Below, one piece after another: positions 55,389 to 64,000 of a DNA stretch of 64,000 bases. A program made the translations under genes and the position numbers. This DNA comes from Denitratisoma sp. DHT3 (GTDB lineage: Bacteria; Pseudomonadota; Gammaproteobacteria; Burkholderiales; Rhodocyclaceae). Every line of letters begins with the position of its first letter. Position 1 is the stretch's first letter. The notes below the pieces were generated by a model, which was not told where the DNA came from, made no database searches, and was given only the letters and a program-made list of their open reading frames with translations. The stretch is taken from NCBI RefSeq assembly GCF_007833355.1, contig NZ_CP020914.1, positions 2,280,047 to 2,344,046 on the forward strand, read 5' to 3'.

Positions 55389-56612
55389 ATGCACAACCGC
55401 AACGGCCTGCGCCACTTCAGCATCGCCACCCTGGCCCTCGCCATGCTCTCGGGCTGCGCGTCGTCGCCGCCCGTACCGCGCATCGACGACGACCTGGTCA
55501 AGCAGTTCGCCGGGCGCGGCTATCTGAGCGACGACCGCTTCGGCGTCAGCACCTCCTTCGCCACCTGGCGGATCCAGGATCAGCCGCTGGACGTCGCCCT
55601 CGCCGTCCCCACCGGCAAAGGGCCGGTACCGCTGGTCGTCTACCTACCGGCATTGGGAGAGAGCCGAGCAGCGGGAGCCACCTGGCGCACCGCCTGGGCG
55701 CAGGCGGGCTTCGCGGTGCTGTCCTGCCAGTTGCGCCCGCAGGACAGCCAGGCCTGGTCCTCTCCGCGCGCCCGTGCGGGGGACTTCACCACGCTGGCAA
55801 AGGAAAGCTATTCCGGCGCCGTCATGACGCAGCGATTGACGACCCTTGACCACGTGATCGCGGAAGTGCGGCGCCGCGCCGCCGCCGGCGAGGCGCCCTA
55901 CGACCGCATCGATACCTCCCGTCTCGCCCTGGCCGGCTACGACCTGGGCGCCTACACCAGCCTGGTGGCGGCGGGCGAGAACCTGCGCGGACTGGCCGAC
56001 CCCCGGCCGCCGTTGCCGGCTTTCCAGGCCGTCATCGCCATCAGCCCCTATGCCGATTTCGGCGGGCTGCCCTTTCCCAGCCGCTACGACGGTGTCCATG
56101 TTCCCGTGCTGTCGGTGACCAGCGAGGAGGATGGCGACGCCCTGGGACTGGTGACCTCGCCCTACCTGCGCCGCGCGCCCTTCGAACACATGCCGCCCGG
56201 CGACAAGCTGCTGCTGACTCTCTCCGGCCTGCCCCATCAGGGATTGGGCGGCAACGGCACGGTAGCGCCGCCGAACGCGGAGCACAGGGATGGCAGGAAT
56301 GGGGAAGGCCACGAAACCTCCGGCCGCCGCGGCGGCGAAGGCGGGGGTGGAGGCGGCCAGGGCCGGCAACGCGGCGGACGACACGGCGGCGGCATGCCCG
56401 CGGGCGGCGGCGAGCGCGGTGACGGCGGACGGATGCCGCCGCAGGGCGGCGGGATTTCCCTGACCCGACAGGCATTGGAAGCCAGCGCCGTACAGGGCGT
56501 CAGCACCGCCTTTCTCGATGCCTATCTGCGCCAGGACGCCACGGCGCAGGAATGGCTGCGAAAGGACGCTCCCCGCTGGCTGGGCGACAAGGGGCGGCTG
56601 GAGCGGCGCTAA
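55389..56612 (+). CDS. alpha/beta-hydrolase-like lipoprotein with Gly-rich insert
   Basis: This 407-residue protein has a lipobox MLSGC (lipidated Cys about 22). The core looks like an alpha/beta hydrolase (VVYLPALGESRAAGATWRTAWAQAGFAVLS), but the nucleophile elbow is LAGYDLGAYT, with Asp where a serine is usual. Residues about 297-358 are a low-complexity Gly/Arg run rich in GGG, absent from typical relatives. After it a short helical C-terminus follows. It is monocistronic. Whether it is a catalyst is uncertain. Confidence 0.75.
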   Translation: MHNRNGLRHFSIATLALAMLSGCASSPPVPRIDDDLVKQFAGRGYLSDDRFGVSTSFATWRIQDQPLDVALAVPTGKGPVPLVVYLPALGESRAAGATWRTAWAQAGFAVLSCQLRPQDSQAWSSPRARAGDFTTLAKESYSGAVMTQRLTTLDHVIAEVRRRAAAGEAPYDRIDTSRLALAGYDLGAYTSLVAAGENLRGLADPRPPLPAFQAVIAISPYADFGGLPFPSRYDGVHVPVLSVTSEEDGDALGLVTSPYLRRAPFEHMPPGDKLLLTLSGLPHQGLGGNGTVAPPNAEHRDGRNGEGHETSGRRGGEGGGGGGQGRQRGGRHGGGMPAGGGERGDGGRMPPQGGGISLTRQALEASAVQGVSTAFLDAYLRQDATAQEWLRKDAPRWLGDKGRLERR

Positions 56613-56631
56613 AATTCCGGCTCGCCCCCTG

Positions 56632-56752
56632 GCTCGCCCCCCTTCGCCCCCCTCCGGGGGGGTCGATATGGCTCGCTGCGCTCGGGTGTTTTGGGGGCTT
56701 CGTAGCAGCAGCCTGCCATTTGCGCCTGGCGGCGCGGCGGAAAAGCTCTGTC
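56632..56752 (+). repeat. intergenic repeat family, copy C
   Basis: The blocks of copies A and B recur in order: CCCCCCTTCGCCCCCCTCCGGGGG, GCTCGCTGCGCTCGG, CTTCGTAG, then GCGGCGGAAAAGCTC. The GCCGCTTTTCCTTGGGG block is missing here but a fragment resembling it lies at 56891-56930. Confidence 0.8.
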
Positions 56753-56783
56753 AAGGAAGCACGGGAGTTCTGACCGTGTACGT

Positions 56784-56853
56784 GTAGGAGCGGGCCATGC
56801 CCGCGAACCGGTGGGCGGCAATGCGCTGGTCGCGGGCATGGCCCGCTCCTATG
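56784..56853. repeat. REPIN-like pair of inverted REP hairpins
   Basis: TAGGAGCGGGCCATGCCCGCGA (56785-56806, shown here as two halves TAGGAGCGGGC and CATGCCCGCGA) is repeated exactly in reverse complement at 56830-56851. Each arm has its own GCGGGC-CAT-GCCCGC hairpin. The GGAGCGGGC...GCCCGCGA design matches REP palindromes of Pseudomonas and relatives, mobilised by RAYT transposases. No RAYT gene is in the window. Confidence 0.85.
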
Positions 56854-56890
56854 AGACGCGGAGGGTTTTCGCCGTGCCCGCCGTGTCGCC

Positions 56891-56930
56891 GTGGTTTTCC
56901 TTGCGGTGGCCGGCGGGAAAAGCTCCGTCA
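56891..56930 (+). repeat. fragment of the intergenic repeat family
   Basis: GTGGTTTTCCTTGCGG and CGGCGGGAAAAGCTC resemble the 3' third of copies A and B. It sits immediately after the REPIN, directly before the grxD stop codon. Confidence 0.6.
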
Positions 56931-56938
56931 GGGGCCGC

Positions 56939-57262
56939 TTACTCGGACTTGAGGAGCGGCTCCAGCAGCTTCTGCAGTTCGCCCGACGCGTACATCTCGC
57001 TGGCGATGTCGCAGCCGCCGATGAATTCGCCGTTGACGTAGAGCTGGGGAATGGTCGGCCAGTTGGCGTAGTCCTTGACGCCCTGGCGGATGGTCTCGTC
57101 GGCCAGCACATTCACCGTCACCAGATCGGTCACGCCGCAGGCCTTGAGGATCTGGATCACCCGGGAAGAAAAGCCGCACTGGGGAAACTGGGCCGTGCCC
57201 TTCATGAACAGTACGACGGGGTTCTTGGTCACGGTTTCGTGAATCTGCTGCTGGACGTCCAT
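56939..57262 (-). CDS. grxD: monothiol glutaredoxin, Grx4 family
   Basis: This 107-residue protein has the CGFS active site (PQCGFSSRV, about residues 28-36) and the glutathione-binding WPTIPQLYVNGEFIGGCDI. It carries iron-sulfur clusters and delivers them to target proteins. It is last in the order hemA-prfA-prmC-grxD. Confidence 0.96.
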   Translation of the reverse strand: MDVQQQIHETVTKNPVVLFMKGTAQFPQCGFSSRVIQILKACGVTDLVTVNVLADETIRQGVKDYANWPTIPQLYVNGEFIGGCDIASEMYASGELQKLLEPLLKSE

Positions 57263-57328
57263 GGGAATTCCTTGATGAATAGTTGAGTTTATTACTCGGG
57301 AAATTGTACCGGTACGCGGGAAGCCCGG

Positions 57329-58198
57329 TCAAGCCGAACAAGTATTGAATTCGTTTCCAGCCGCCCCGACGGCGCCGCCGGAAACCCGGATGACGCCGGC
57401 CAGGTCGCGATGCTGTTCGATCTCCACGAAGCCGCTCTGCGCCAGGATCGCCGCCACGGCTTCGGCCTGATCGTAGCCGTGCTCCAGCAGCAGCCAGCCG
57501 CCCGGCGCCAGATGCGCCGGCGCGGCGGCGGCGATGTGGCGGATATCGTCCAGGCCGTCGGCGCCGCTGGCCAGCGCGGACAGCGGCTCGAAGCGCAGGT
57601 CGCCCTCGCCCAGATGGCGATCCCCCGCCGCCACGTAGGGCGGGTTGGAGACGATCAGGTCGAAACGCCGTCCGGCCAACTCCACGAACCAGCTGCTGGC
57701 GACAAACTCCAGCTTGGCGCCGAGCCGGGCGCCGTTGTCGCGCGCCACGGCCAGCGCCGCCGGAGAGGCGTCCACGGCGGTGACGGCGGCGCGGGCGCAT
57801 TCCAGCGCCAGGGTGACGGCGATGCAGCCGCTGCCGGTGCCCAGGTCGAGGATGCGCGGCGCGCTTATCTGGCCCACCTCACGCACCTTGGCCAGCGCCA
57901 GGTCCACCAGCAGTTCGGTTTCCGGCCGGGGAATGAGGACGTCCGGCGTCACCGTGAAATCCCGCCCGTAGAACTCCCGTTGCCCCAGCAGGTAGGCCAC
58001 CGGCTCCCCGGCGCCACGGCGCGCCACCAGGGCCTCGAAACTGGCGGCGACAGCGGCCGGCAGCGGATCGTCGCGATGGGCCTCGAGCCAGGCGCCGTTG
58101 CGGCCGAGCAGGTGGCCCAGCAGCAGACGCGCCTCGGCGGCAGGAATCAGCGACCTCGCCCAGGCCAGGGCTTCGGCGAGGATCATGGGAGCCACCAT
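57329..58198 (-). CDS. prmC: peptide chain release factor N5-glutamine methyltransferase
   Basis: This 289-residue protein has an N-terminal helical domain with RLLLGHLLG, SAM motif LDLGTGSGCIAVTLA (about 118-132) and the catalytic NPPY (about 186). It methylates the GGQ glutamine of release factors, including the PrfA encoded upstream. The C-terminal ten residues beyond the family core vary. Confidence 0.95.
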   Translation of the reverse strand: MVAPMILAEALAWARSLIPAAEARLLLGHLLGRNGAWLEAHRDDPLPAAVAASFEALVARRGAGEPVAYLLGQREFYGRDFTVTPDVLIPRPETELLVDLALAKVREVGQISAPRILDLGTGSGCIAVTLALECARAAVTAVDASPAALAVARDNGARLGAKLEFVASSWFVELAGRRFDLIVSNPPYVAAGDRHLGEGDLRFEPLSALASGADGLDDIRHIAAAAPAHLAPGGWLLLEHGYDQAEAVAAILAQSGFVEIEQHRDLAGVIRVSGGAVGAAGNEFNTCSA

Positions 58199-58210
58199 CC
58201 CATGCAGTCT

Positions 58211-58352
58211 CGCCGCCGGGCAGCCCCCAAGGCGAGACGGCCCGTTCGCGAAGCGAACATCCGCCGGCCGCCTCTACGGAGTTCCCCGTGACAACCGAGC
58301 GCAGCGAGCAAGCGGGCTCCCCCGCCCCAGGGCGGGGGCTGGGGGGTGGGGT
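58211..58352 (-). repeat. intergenic repeat family, copy D (inverted)
   Basis: On the minus strand: CCCCGCCCTGGGGCGGGGG, GCTCGCTGCGCTCGG, GGGAACTCCGTAG, then a GCTTCGCGAACG hairpin, CTTGGGGGCTGCCCGGCGG. This copy has a Pro-like different head but keeps the block order. It fills the gap between prmC and prfA. Confidence 0.7.
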
Positions 58353-58359
58353 ACCGCAT

Positions 58360-59442
58360 CTACTGTTCCCCGGCCAGCGCCGCCAGCAACTCGGCCTGGT
58401 GTTCGGCGGTCAGCGCGGCCACCAGTTCGTCCAGGTCGCCGTCCATGATCGCGTCGATCTTGTAGAGGGTCAGGTTGATGCGATGGTCGGTGACCCGGCC
58501 CTGGGGAAAGTTGTAGGTGCGGATGCGCTCGGAGCGGTCGCCGCTGCCCACCAGGCTCTTGCGGGTGGAGGCGATCTTCCGCTGCTGCTCCTGCTCGCGC
58601 GCGGCCTGGATGCGGGCGGCGAGCACGCTCATGGCCTGGGCCTTGTTGCGGTGCTGGGAGCGGTCGTCCTGGCATTCGACGACGATGCCGGTGGGCAGGT
58701 GGGTGATGCGCACCGCCGAGTCGGTCTTGTTGATGTGCTGGCCGCCGGCGCCGGAAGCGCGAAAGGTGTCGATGCGCAGGTCGGCCGGGTTGATCTCCAC
58801 CGCCGCCAGTTCGTCGGCCTCGGGCATCACCGCCACGGTGCAGGCCGAGGTGTGGATGCGGCCCTGCGACTCGGTCTCCGGCACGCGCTGGACGCGGTGG
58901 CCGCCGGATTCGAACTTGAGCCGGGAATAGGCGCCCTGGCCCTCGATGCGGCAGATGATCTCGCGATAGCCGCCCAGGTCGGACTCGTTCTTCGACACCA
59001 CCTCGACCCGCCAGCGCTGGCGTTCGGCATAGCGCGCATACATGCGGAACAGGTCGCCGGCGAACAGCGCCGACTCGTCGCCGCCGGTGCCGGCGCGGAT
59101 CTCCAGGAACAGGTTCTTGTCGTCGTTGGGATCGCGGGGCAGCAGGGCCACCTGCAGCTCGTCCTCCAGCCGCGCCAGCTCGGCCTGGGTCGACTCGATC
59201 TCGGCGGCGGCCAGTTCCTTCATCTCCGGATCGGCCAGCATCTCCCGAGCGCCGGCCAGATCGGCCTCGGCGCGGCGCCAGGCATCGTAGAGGGCCACCA
59301 CCGGCTCGATCTCGGCGTGTTCGCGGGTCAGCTTGCGAAAGCCGTCCATGTTGCGCGTCGCCTCCTCGCTGGCGAGCAGGGCGTCGATCTCCTCCTTGCG
59401 GAGGGTGAGGTTTTCGAGCTTGTCGAGGATGCTGGGTTTCAT
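58360..59442 (-). CDS. prfA: peptide chain release factor 1
   Basis: This 360-residue protein from ATG 59442 has the family start [12 protein letters not shown], a domain with [19 protein letters not shown], the GGQ loop in [17 protein letters not shown] and a class I RF C-terminal arm. It recognises UAA and UAG. The frame extends upstream to 59487, but that part is not family-like. Confidence 0.97.
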   Translation of the reverse strand: MKPSILDKLENLTLRKEEIDALLASEEATRNMDGFRKLTREHAEIEPVVALYDAWRRAEADLAGAREMLADPEMKELAAAEIESTQAELARLEDELQVALLPRDPNDDKNLFLEIRAGTGGDESALFAGDLFRMYARYAERQRWRVEVVSKNESDLGGYREIICRIEGQGAYSRLKFESGGHRVQRVPETESQGRIHTSACTVAVMPEADELAAVEINPADLRIDTFRASGAGGQHINKTDSAVRITHLPTGIVVECQDDRSQHRNKAQAMSVLAARIQAAREQEQQRKIASTRKSLVGSGDRSERIRTYNFPQGRVTDHRINLTLYKIDAIMDGDLDELVAALTAEHQAELLAALAGEQ

Positions 59443-59493
59443 GGCAAAAAACGACGATCGCCGCCCGGCCGGGCGGCGCTCCGGCAATGAGCG

Positions 59494-60744
59494 CTAATTG
59501 TGCTGGTGGAGGCGGTAGATCCGGGAGATCAGCCGGGCCACCTGCTCCCGTTCCTCGCCGCCCTCGTTGAGCGCCTGGGTGGGCGCGTGGATCAGCTTGT
59601 TGGTCAGGCCACGGGACAGCGCCTCGATCACCCGCAGCGGATCGTCGCCCCGCGCCAGCAGCTTCAGGGCATGCTCCATCTCGTGGCGCCGCGCCCGCTC
59701 CGCCGCGTCGCGCAGGGCGCGGATCACCGGCACCACCTCGCGCGCGTCCACCCAGTCGAGGAAACTGGTCACCTGGCCATCGATGATGGCCTCGGCCTCG
59801 ATCACCGCCGCCTGACGCGATTCCAGGCCCAGCTCGACGATCTGCGCCAGGTCGTCCAGGGTGTAGAGGAACACGTCGTCGAGCTTGCCCACCTCGGCCT
59901 CGATGTCGCGCGGCAACGCCAGATCCACCATCACCATCGGGCGATGGCGGCGCGCCTTCAGCGCCCGCTCCACCATGCCCAGCCCGACGATGGGTAGCGG
60001 GCTGGCGGTGCAGGACACCACCACGTCATAATCGGCGAGCCGCTCGCCCAGCTCGTCCAGGCGCAGGGCGTCGCCGCCGAAACGCTGGGCCAGGACCCCG
60101 GCCCGGTCCAGGGTGCGGTTGGCCACCGTCAGGCGGCGCGGCTTCTCGGCGGCGAAATGGGCGGCGCAGAGCTCGACCATCTCGCCGGCGCCGATGAACA
60201 GCACCCGCTGGGCAGACAGGCTCTCGAAAATCCGCCCCGACAGGTGCACCGCGGCGGCGGCCATGGACACGATGTTGGCGCCGATGGCGGTGGTGGAGCG
60301 CACCTCCTTGGCCACCGCGAAAGTGCGCTGGAACAGCTTGTTGAGCAAGGTGCCCAGGGTGCCCGCCTCTTCCGCCGTGCGCGCCGCCTGCTTCATCTGG
60401 CCCAGGATCTGGGGCTCGCCCAGCACCATCGAATCCAGGCCGCTGGCGACCCGGAACAGGTGGCGCACCGCGTCGCGCTGGGGATGGGTGTACAGGTAGG
60501 GCGAGACCTGCTGGGGCGACAACTGGTGATACTCGGCCAGCCACGCCGCCGCCGCCACCGGGTCCTCGGTGGCGCAGTACACCTCGGTGCGGTTGCAGGT
60601 GGACAGGATCGCCGCCTCCTGCACCGGCTTGGCCCGCAGCAGATCGTGCAGGGCCTGTGGCAGGCGCGCCAGGTCGAAAGCCACCCGTTCGCGCACGGCG
60701 AGGGGGGCGGTGTGATGATTGAGACCGAGGGCGAAGACCTGCAT
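59494..60744 (-). CDS. hemA: glutamyl-tRNA reductase
   Basis: This 416-residue protein has an N-terminal catalytic domain ([16 protein letters not shown]; nucleophile Cys in [10 protein letters not shown], about 50), the [11 protein letters not shown] signature, NADP domain ([13 protein letters not shown]) and helical dimerisation end. First committed step of haem synthesis from glutamyl-tRNA. Start at Met-Gln-Val (60744), the usual family start. Confidence 0.96.
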   Translation of the reverse strand: MQVFALGLNHHTAPLAVRERVAFDLARLPQALHDLLRAKPVQEAAILSTCNRTEVYCATEDPVAAAAWLAEYHQLSPQQVSPYLYTHPQRDAVRHLFRVASGLDSMVLGEPQILGQMKQAARTAEEAGTLGTLLNKLFQRTFAVAKEVRSTTAIGANIVSMAAAAVHLSGRIFESLSAQRVLFIGAGEMVELCAAHFAAEKPRRLTVANRTLDRAGVLAQRFGGDALRLDELGERLADYDVVVSCTASPLPIVGLGMVERALKARRHRPMVMVDLALPRDIEAEVGKLDDVFLYTLDDLAQIVELGLESRQAAVIEAEAIIDGQVTSFLDWVDAREVVPVIRALRDAAERARRHEMEHALKLLARGDDPLRVIEALSRGLTNKLIHAPTQALNEGGEEREQVARLISRIYRLHQHN

Positions 60745-60773
60745 GGGCAAGCCGGAAAACGAATTGGAGATGA

Positions 60774-60779
60774 ATTATA
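60774..60779 (-). promoter_or_regulatory. -10 element upstream of hemA
   Basis: TATAAT on the minus strand lies about 30 bp before hemA in the gap to the divergent moeA. No convincing -35 is seen. Confidence 0.45.
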
Positions 60780-60837
60780 GTACCGCCTCGCCGTGCGCCG
60801 CAGGCGGACGGCTCCTTCATTTTCCGATCCCATCGCC

Positions 60838-62031
60838 ATGACCCTGCTCTCCTTCGACGCCGCCCGCGCCGCACTCCTGGCCTCGGCCCACCCCATCGAC
60901 GACATCGAATGGCCCGATCTGGCCGAAGCCTACGGCCGCGTCCTGGCCGCGGACCTCACCTCGCCCCTGACCGTGCCGTCCTTCGACAATTCGGCGATGG
61001 ACGGCTACGCTCTGCGGGCGGCGGACGTGCCGGCGCCCGGCACGCGCCTGCCGGTGAGCCAGCGCATCACCGCCGGCGCCAGCGGCGAACCGTTGGCACC
61101 GGGCAGCGCCGCCCGCATCTTCACCGGCGCCCCGCTGCCCGCCGGCGCCGACACGGTGGTGATGCAGGAGCTGTGCGAGGCCGGCGACGGCATGGTGACG
61201 ATCCAGCACCAGCCCAGGCCGGGCGACCACGTGCGCCTGGCCGGCGCCGACATCCGCGCCGGCACGACGATCCTCGCCGCCGGCACGCGGCTCTCGGCCG
61301 CCGCCCTGGGCCTGGCCGCCTCGGTGGGCGTCGAGCGCCTGCCGCTGCGGCGGCGCCTGCGGGTGGCGATCTTCAGCACCGGCGACGAGCTGCGCAACCC
61401 TGGCCAGCCGCTGGGGCCGGGCCAGATCTACAACTCCAACCGCTACGTGATGCGCGGCTTCCTCCAGTCGCTGGGGCTGGAGGTCGTGGACCTGGGCATC
61501 GTCGCCGACGATCGGCAGATCACTCGCGACGCGCTGCTGCGCGCCGCCGCCGCGGCCGACGTGATCCTCGCCAGCGGCGGCATGTCCGAGGGCGAGGAAG
61601 ACCACGTCGCCGCCGCCGTCCGCGCCGAGGGGCGGCTGGACGTCTGGAAGGTCGCGATGAAGCCGGGCAAGCCCCTGGCCTTCGGCAGCGTCGGGCAGAC
61701 CCCGTTCATCGGCCTGCCCGGCAACCCGGTGGCGGTGTGGGTGGGCCTGCTGTTGCTGGTCGAGCCCTTCCTGGCGCGCCGCCAGGGCGCGACGGAGCAA
61801 ACCGCGAGCCCGCAGCGGCTGCGGGCCGACTTCTCCTGGAAGGTGAAAGGCAACCGCCTGGAGTTCCTGCGCGTGCGCAAGAACGCCCAAGGCGGGCTGG
61901 ACTGCTATCTGGACCAGAGCTCGGGCGTGCTGTCCTCCGCCGTCTGGGCCGATGGCCTCGCCGTCATCCCGCCCGGGACCGAGGTACGGCCGGGCGACGA
62001 GGTGGACTTCATCGCCCGCCCCGCCGGCTGA
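60838..62031 (+). CDS. moeA: molybdopterin molybdenumtransferase
   Basis: This 397-residue protein from ATG 60838 has PSFDNSAMDGYALRA, FTGAPLPAGADTVVMQE, the MoCF-domain GGMSEGEEDHV and KPGKPLAFG with GLPGNPVAV. It inserts molybdate into molybdopterin. Its neighbour msrP is a molybdoenzyme, which fits the grouping. Confidence 0.95.
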   Translation: MTLLSFDAARAALLASAHPIDDIEWPDLAEAYGRVLAADLTSPLTVPSFDNSAMDGYALRAADVPAPGTRLPVSQRITAGASGEPLAPGSAARIFTGAPLPAGADTVVMQELCEAGDGMVTIQHQPRPGDHVRLAGADIRAGTTILAAGTRLSAAALGLAASVGVERLPLRRRLRVAIFSTGDELRNPGQPLGPGQIYNSNRYVMRGFLQSLGLEVVDLGIVADDRQITRDALLRAAAAADVILASGGMSEGEEDHVAAAVRAEGRLDVWKVAMKPGKPLAFGSVGQTPFIGLPGNPVAVWVGLLLLVEPFLARRQGATEQTASPQRLRADFSWKVKGNRLEFLRVRKNAQGGLDCYLDQSSGVLSSAVWADGLAVIPPGTEVRPGDEVDFIARPAG

Positions 62032-62161
62032 ACGACCATGCGTCCGCGCCGTCGGCGCGGCGTCCATGACGACCCCCGGCGCCACGGCGAGCTGTCAAGG
62101 AAGGCCGAACCGGCGCGGCGTTTTTCTGTCAATATCCTAGTGTTCCAGTAGGATATGTGCC

Positions 62162-63094
62162 ATGTACCCCATTCCGAGTTCCGAAATCACGCCGCGCGAG
62201 ATCTTCGAGCGGCGTCGGGAGTTCCTCCGCGCCGCCGCCGCGTCGTTCGGCGCACTGGGGACGCCGGCCCTGGCCGGGGAGAAACTGCCGGCCACATCCC
62301 CCCCGAATCTCGCCCCCAATCCCGGCCCCTATTCCACGCGCGAAACCCTGACGCCCTACAAGGCCGTCACCGGCTACAACAATTTCTATGAATTCGGCAC
62401 CGACAAGACCGATCCGGAACGAGAGGCCCAGCGCCTGCGCACCCGGCCCTGGACGGTGCGCGTCGAAGGACTGGCGCAGCGCCCGCGCAGCTTCGGCATC
62501 GAGGAACTGCTGAAGCTCGCGCCGCTGGAGGATCGCATCTACCGGCTGCGCTGCGTCGAGGGCTGGAGCATGGTGATCCCGTGGATCGGCTATCCCCTCT
62601 CCCATCTGCTGAAGACCGTGGGACCACTGGGCAGCGCGAAGTACGTGGAATTCGTTTCCGCCACCCAGCCCGACGCCATGCCCGAGCTGCGCCGCCGCGT
62701 GCTGGACTGGCCCTACACCGAGGGGCTGCGTCTGGACGAGGCGCTGCATCCGCTGACCCTCCTGGTCTTCGGCCTCTACGGCGAGGCGTTGCCGAAACAG
62801 AACGGCGCCCCGCTGCGCATCGTGGTGCCCTGGAAGTACGGCTTCAAGAGCGCCAAATCGATCGTCGCGATCCGTCTCGTGGAAACACAGCCCTCGACCA
62901 GCTGGGTCAAGGCCAACCCCGACGAATACGGTTTCTATTCCAACGTCAATCCGGCGGTGGACCACCCGCGCTGGAGCCAGGCCCGGGAGCGCCGCCTGGG
63001 CGAATTCCTCAAGCGCGAGACCCTGCCGTTCAACGGCTACGGCGAGCAGGTGGCCGGCCTCTACAGCGGGATGGACCTGAAAAAATACTTCTGA
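62162..63094 (+). CDS. msrP: protein-methionine-sulfoxide reductase catalytic subunit
   Basis: This 310-residue molybdoenzyme has a Tat signal ([17 protein letters not shown], about 17-33), [11 protein letters not shown], and the molybdenum-ligand Cys in [11 protein letters not shown] (about 128). It repairs oxidised methionine in periplasmic proteins with electrons from MsrQ. The start is the ATG at 62162, and msrQ follows 2 bp after the stop. Confidence 0.95.
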   Translation: MYPIPSSEITPREIFERRREFLRAAAASFGALGTPALAGEKLPATSPPNLAPNPGPYSTRETLTPYKAVTGYNNFYEFGTDKTDPEREAQRLRTRPWTVRVEGLAQRPRSFGIEELLKLAPLEDRIYRLRCVEGWSMVIPWIGYPLSHLLKTVGPLGSAKYVEFVSATQPDAMPELRRRVLDWPYTEGLRLDEALHPLTLLVFGLYGEALPKQNGAPLRIVVPWKYGFKSAKSIVAIRLVETQPSTSWVKANPDEYGFYSNVNPAVDHPRWSQARERRLGEFLKRETLPFNGYGEQVAGLYSGMDLKKYF

Positions 63095-63096
63095 CC

Positions 63097-63795
63097 ATGA
63101 AAGCCGCCAGCGTGAAAAACCCCAGCGCCACCACCATCGCCGCCGTCAAGGCCGGCCTGTTCCTCGTCTGCCTGCTGCCCCTGGCCCACCTGGGCTGGGG
63201 CGCCTGGCAGGACGACCTGGGCGCCAACCCGATCGAATTCGTCACCCGCGGCCTGGGCACCTGGACGCTGAACTTTCTCCTGATCACACTCACCGTGACA
63301 CCGCTGCGGCGGCTTTCCGGCTGGCACTGGCTGCTGCGCCTGCGGCGGATGCTGGGGCTGTTCGTTTTCTTCTACGCCTGCCTGCACCTCACGAGCTATC
63401 TGTGGTGGGACCAGTTCTTCGACTGGCACGCGATCGGCAAGGACATCGTCAAGCGCCCCTTCATCACCGTGGGCATGGCGGCCTTCCTGCTCACCGCCGC
63501 CCTGGCGCTGACCTCCAACGCCTGGGCGATCCGCCGCCTGGGCGGCCGCCGCTGGCAGGAACTGCATCGCAGCATCTACGCCATCGCCATCCTGGCGGTG
63601 CTGCACTACAGCTGGCTGGTTAAAAAGGATTTGTTCCTGCCCGTGCTGTATTTCGCCCTCGTCGCGCTGCTGCTGGGCATGCGCGCCTACTGGCGCAACC
63701 AGGAGCGGCAGGCGCAGCTGGCCGGCAAATACCTGCATCCCCGACGCGGCCGGGTCATTCCCATCATGGTCAAGCCAGGGCGATTGCATGAATGA
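63097..63795 (+). CDS. msrQ: haem-binding membrane subunit of methionine-sulfoxide reductase
   Basis: This 232-residue membrane protein has about six TM helices with haem-ligand His residues (in YACLHLTSYLWW and AVLHYSWL). ATG 63097 lies 2 bp after msrP; the frame is open far upstream over msrP, but the family begins here. It passes electrons from the quinone pool or flavin reductase to MsrP. Confidence 0.92.
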   Translation: MKAASVKNPSATTIAAVKAGLFLVCLLPLAHLGWGAWQDDLGANPIEFVTRGLGTWTLNFLLITLTVTPLRRLSGWHWLLRLRRMLGLFVFFYACLHLTSYLWWDQFFDWHAIGKDIVKRPFITVGMAAFLLTAALALTSNAWAIRRLGGRRWQELHRSIYAIAILAVLHYSWLVKKDLFLPVLYFALVALLLGMRAYWRNQERQAQLAGKYLHPRRGRVIPIMVKPGRLHE

Positions 63796-63906
63796 GGAGT
63801 GAGGGGTTCATTCCATCGCACTGGCGGAGAGCATCGACAAGCGACGGATTGTCGTTAAAATCGCTACAATCCAACGGTGATTTGGTAAGGGCAAAAAGTA
63901 GGCCCA

Positions 63907-63975
63907 GATACAATCCGGGTCTTTATTTTTGGCTTTTGGAAAAGCACATTGATTGTATCCATAAAAGATACAATC
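63907..63975. promoter_or_regulatory. inverted repeats before a gene starting at 63981
   Basis: GATTGTATC (63951-63959) and GATACAATC (63967-63975) form a perfect 9-bp inverted repeat, with a third GATACAATC at 63907-63915. They lie within 75 bp of an ATG at 63981 and resemble an autorepressor operator. The rest of 63796-63906 holds nothing recognised. Confidence 0.55.
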
Positions 63976-63980
63976 ATTCT

Positions 63981-64000
63981 ATGAACAATTGTTGCGGGAG
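63981..64000 (+). CDS. start of an unidentified gene (partial)
   Basis: ATG followed by Asn-Asn-Cys-Cys-Gly runs off the window edge. It lies 5 bp after the inverted repeat, with no ribosome site visible. Identity cannot be judged from six codons. Confidence 0.3.

Overview
The window looks like the chromosome of a GC-rich betaproteobacterium. The evidence is the block rpsF-priB-rpsR-rplI, the divergent rplU-rpmA-obgE-proB, the order hemA-prfA-prmC-grxD, and msrPQ, which together resemble Rhodocyclales/Nitrosomonadales genomes. The exact genus cannot be read from the sequence. Positions 1 to about 14 kb are visibly more AT-rich than the rest and carry accessory genes; the remainder is core or catabolic DNA.

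Left end (1-14.3 kb) is a mobile defence island. A large tyrosine recombinase gene runs off the left edge. Its 5' end lies in a 115-bp direct repeat (2733-2847) that recurs at 13496-13610 (about 92/115 identical; a 42-bp core matches at 40 positions and holds a short inverted repeat). Between the repeats sit (a) a tightly overlapping four-gene operon: D12-class DNA adenine methylase, calcineurin-like phosphoesterase, AAA/ORC-CDC6-like ATPase and an unrecognised protein; (b) a bacterial ubiquitin-like conjugation operon: Ubl, E2-like, fused JAB-E1 and DUF6527, with a divergent CapW/BrxR-type WYL regulator; (c) a mobile mystery protein A/B pair (HTH plus Fic). A terminator and a broken FixJ-type regulator follow.

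14.4-24.4 kb is mostly signalling: an OmpR/CpxA-like pair, then a minus-strand cluster of an HD-GYP response regulator, a periplasmic solute-binding protein and a 1410-residue hybrid histidine kinase. A small exported protein and a methyltransferase complete the block.

24.4-40.4 kb is an oxidative catabolic region: XRE regulator, DUF1214 protein, sulfotransferase-like protein, zinc alcohol dehydrogenase, two SDRs, a luciferase-like flavin oxidoreductase, a VOC protein, SnoaL-like proteins (one a fusion of two), a PQQ alcohol dehydrogenase with cytochrome c, an OYE-type dienoyl-CoA reductase homologue, an EthD protein and a ketosteroid-dehydrogenase-like flavoprotein. The set suits breakdown of a hydrophobic alicyclic or steroid/terpenoid-like substrate, but the substrate is not determined.

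40.5-48.4 kb is a MarR-controlled drug efflux operon with one outer-membrane factor, one EmrA-type adaptor and three consecutive EmrB-type transporters. gabD and a small toxin-antitoxin-like pair follow. 50.7-63.8 kb is housekeeping: ribosomal proteins, obgE, proB, grxD, prmC, prfA, hemA, moeA, msrP and msrQ. A family of about 140-bp GC-rich intergenic repeats (four copies plus a fragment) and one REPIN-like double hairpin lie in this and the catabolic region. The last bases start another gene behind a 9-bp inverted repeat.
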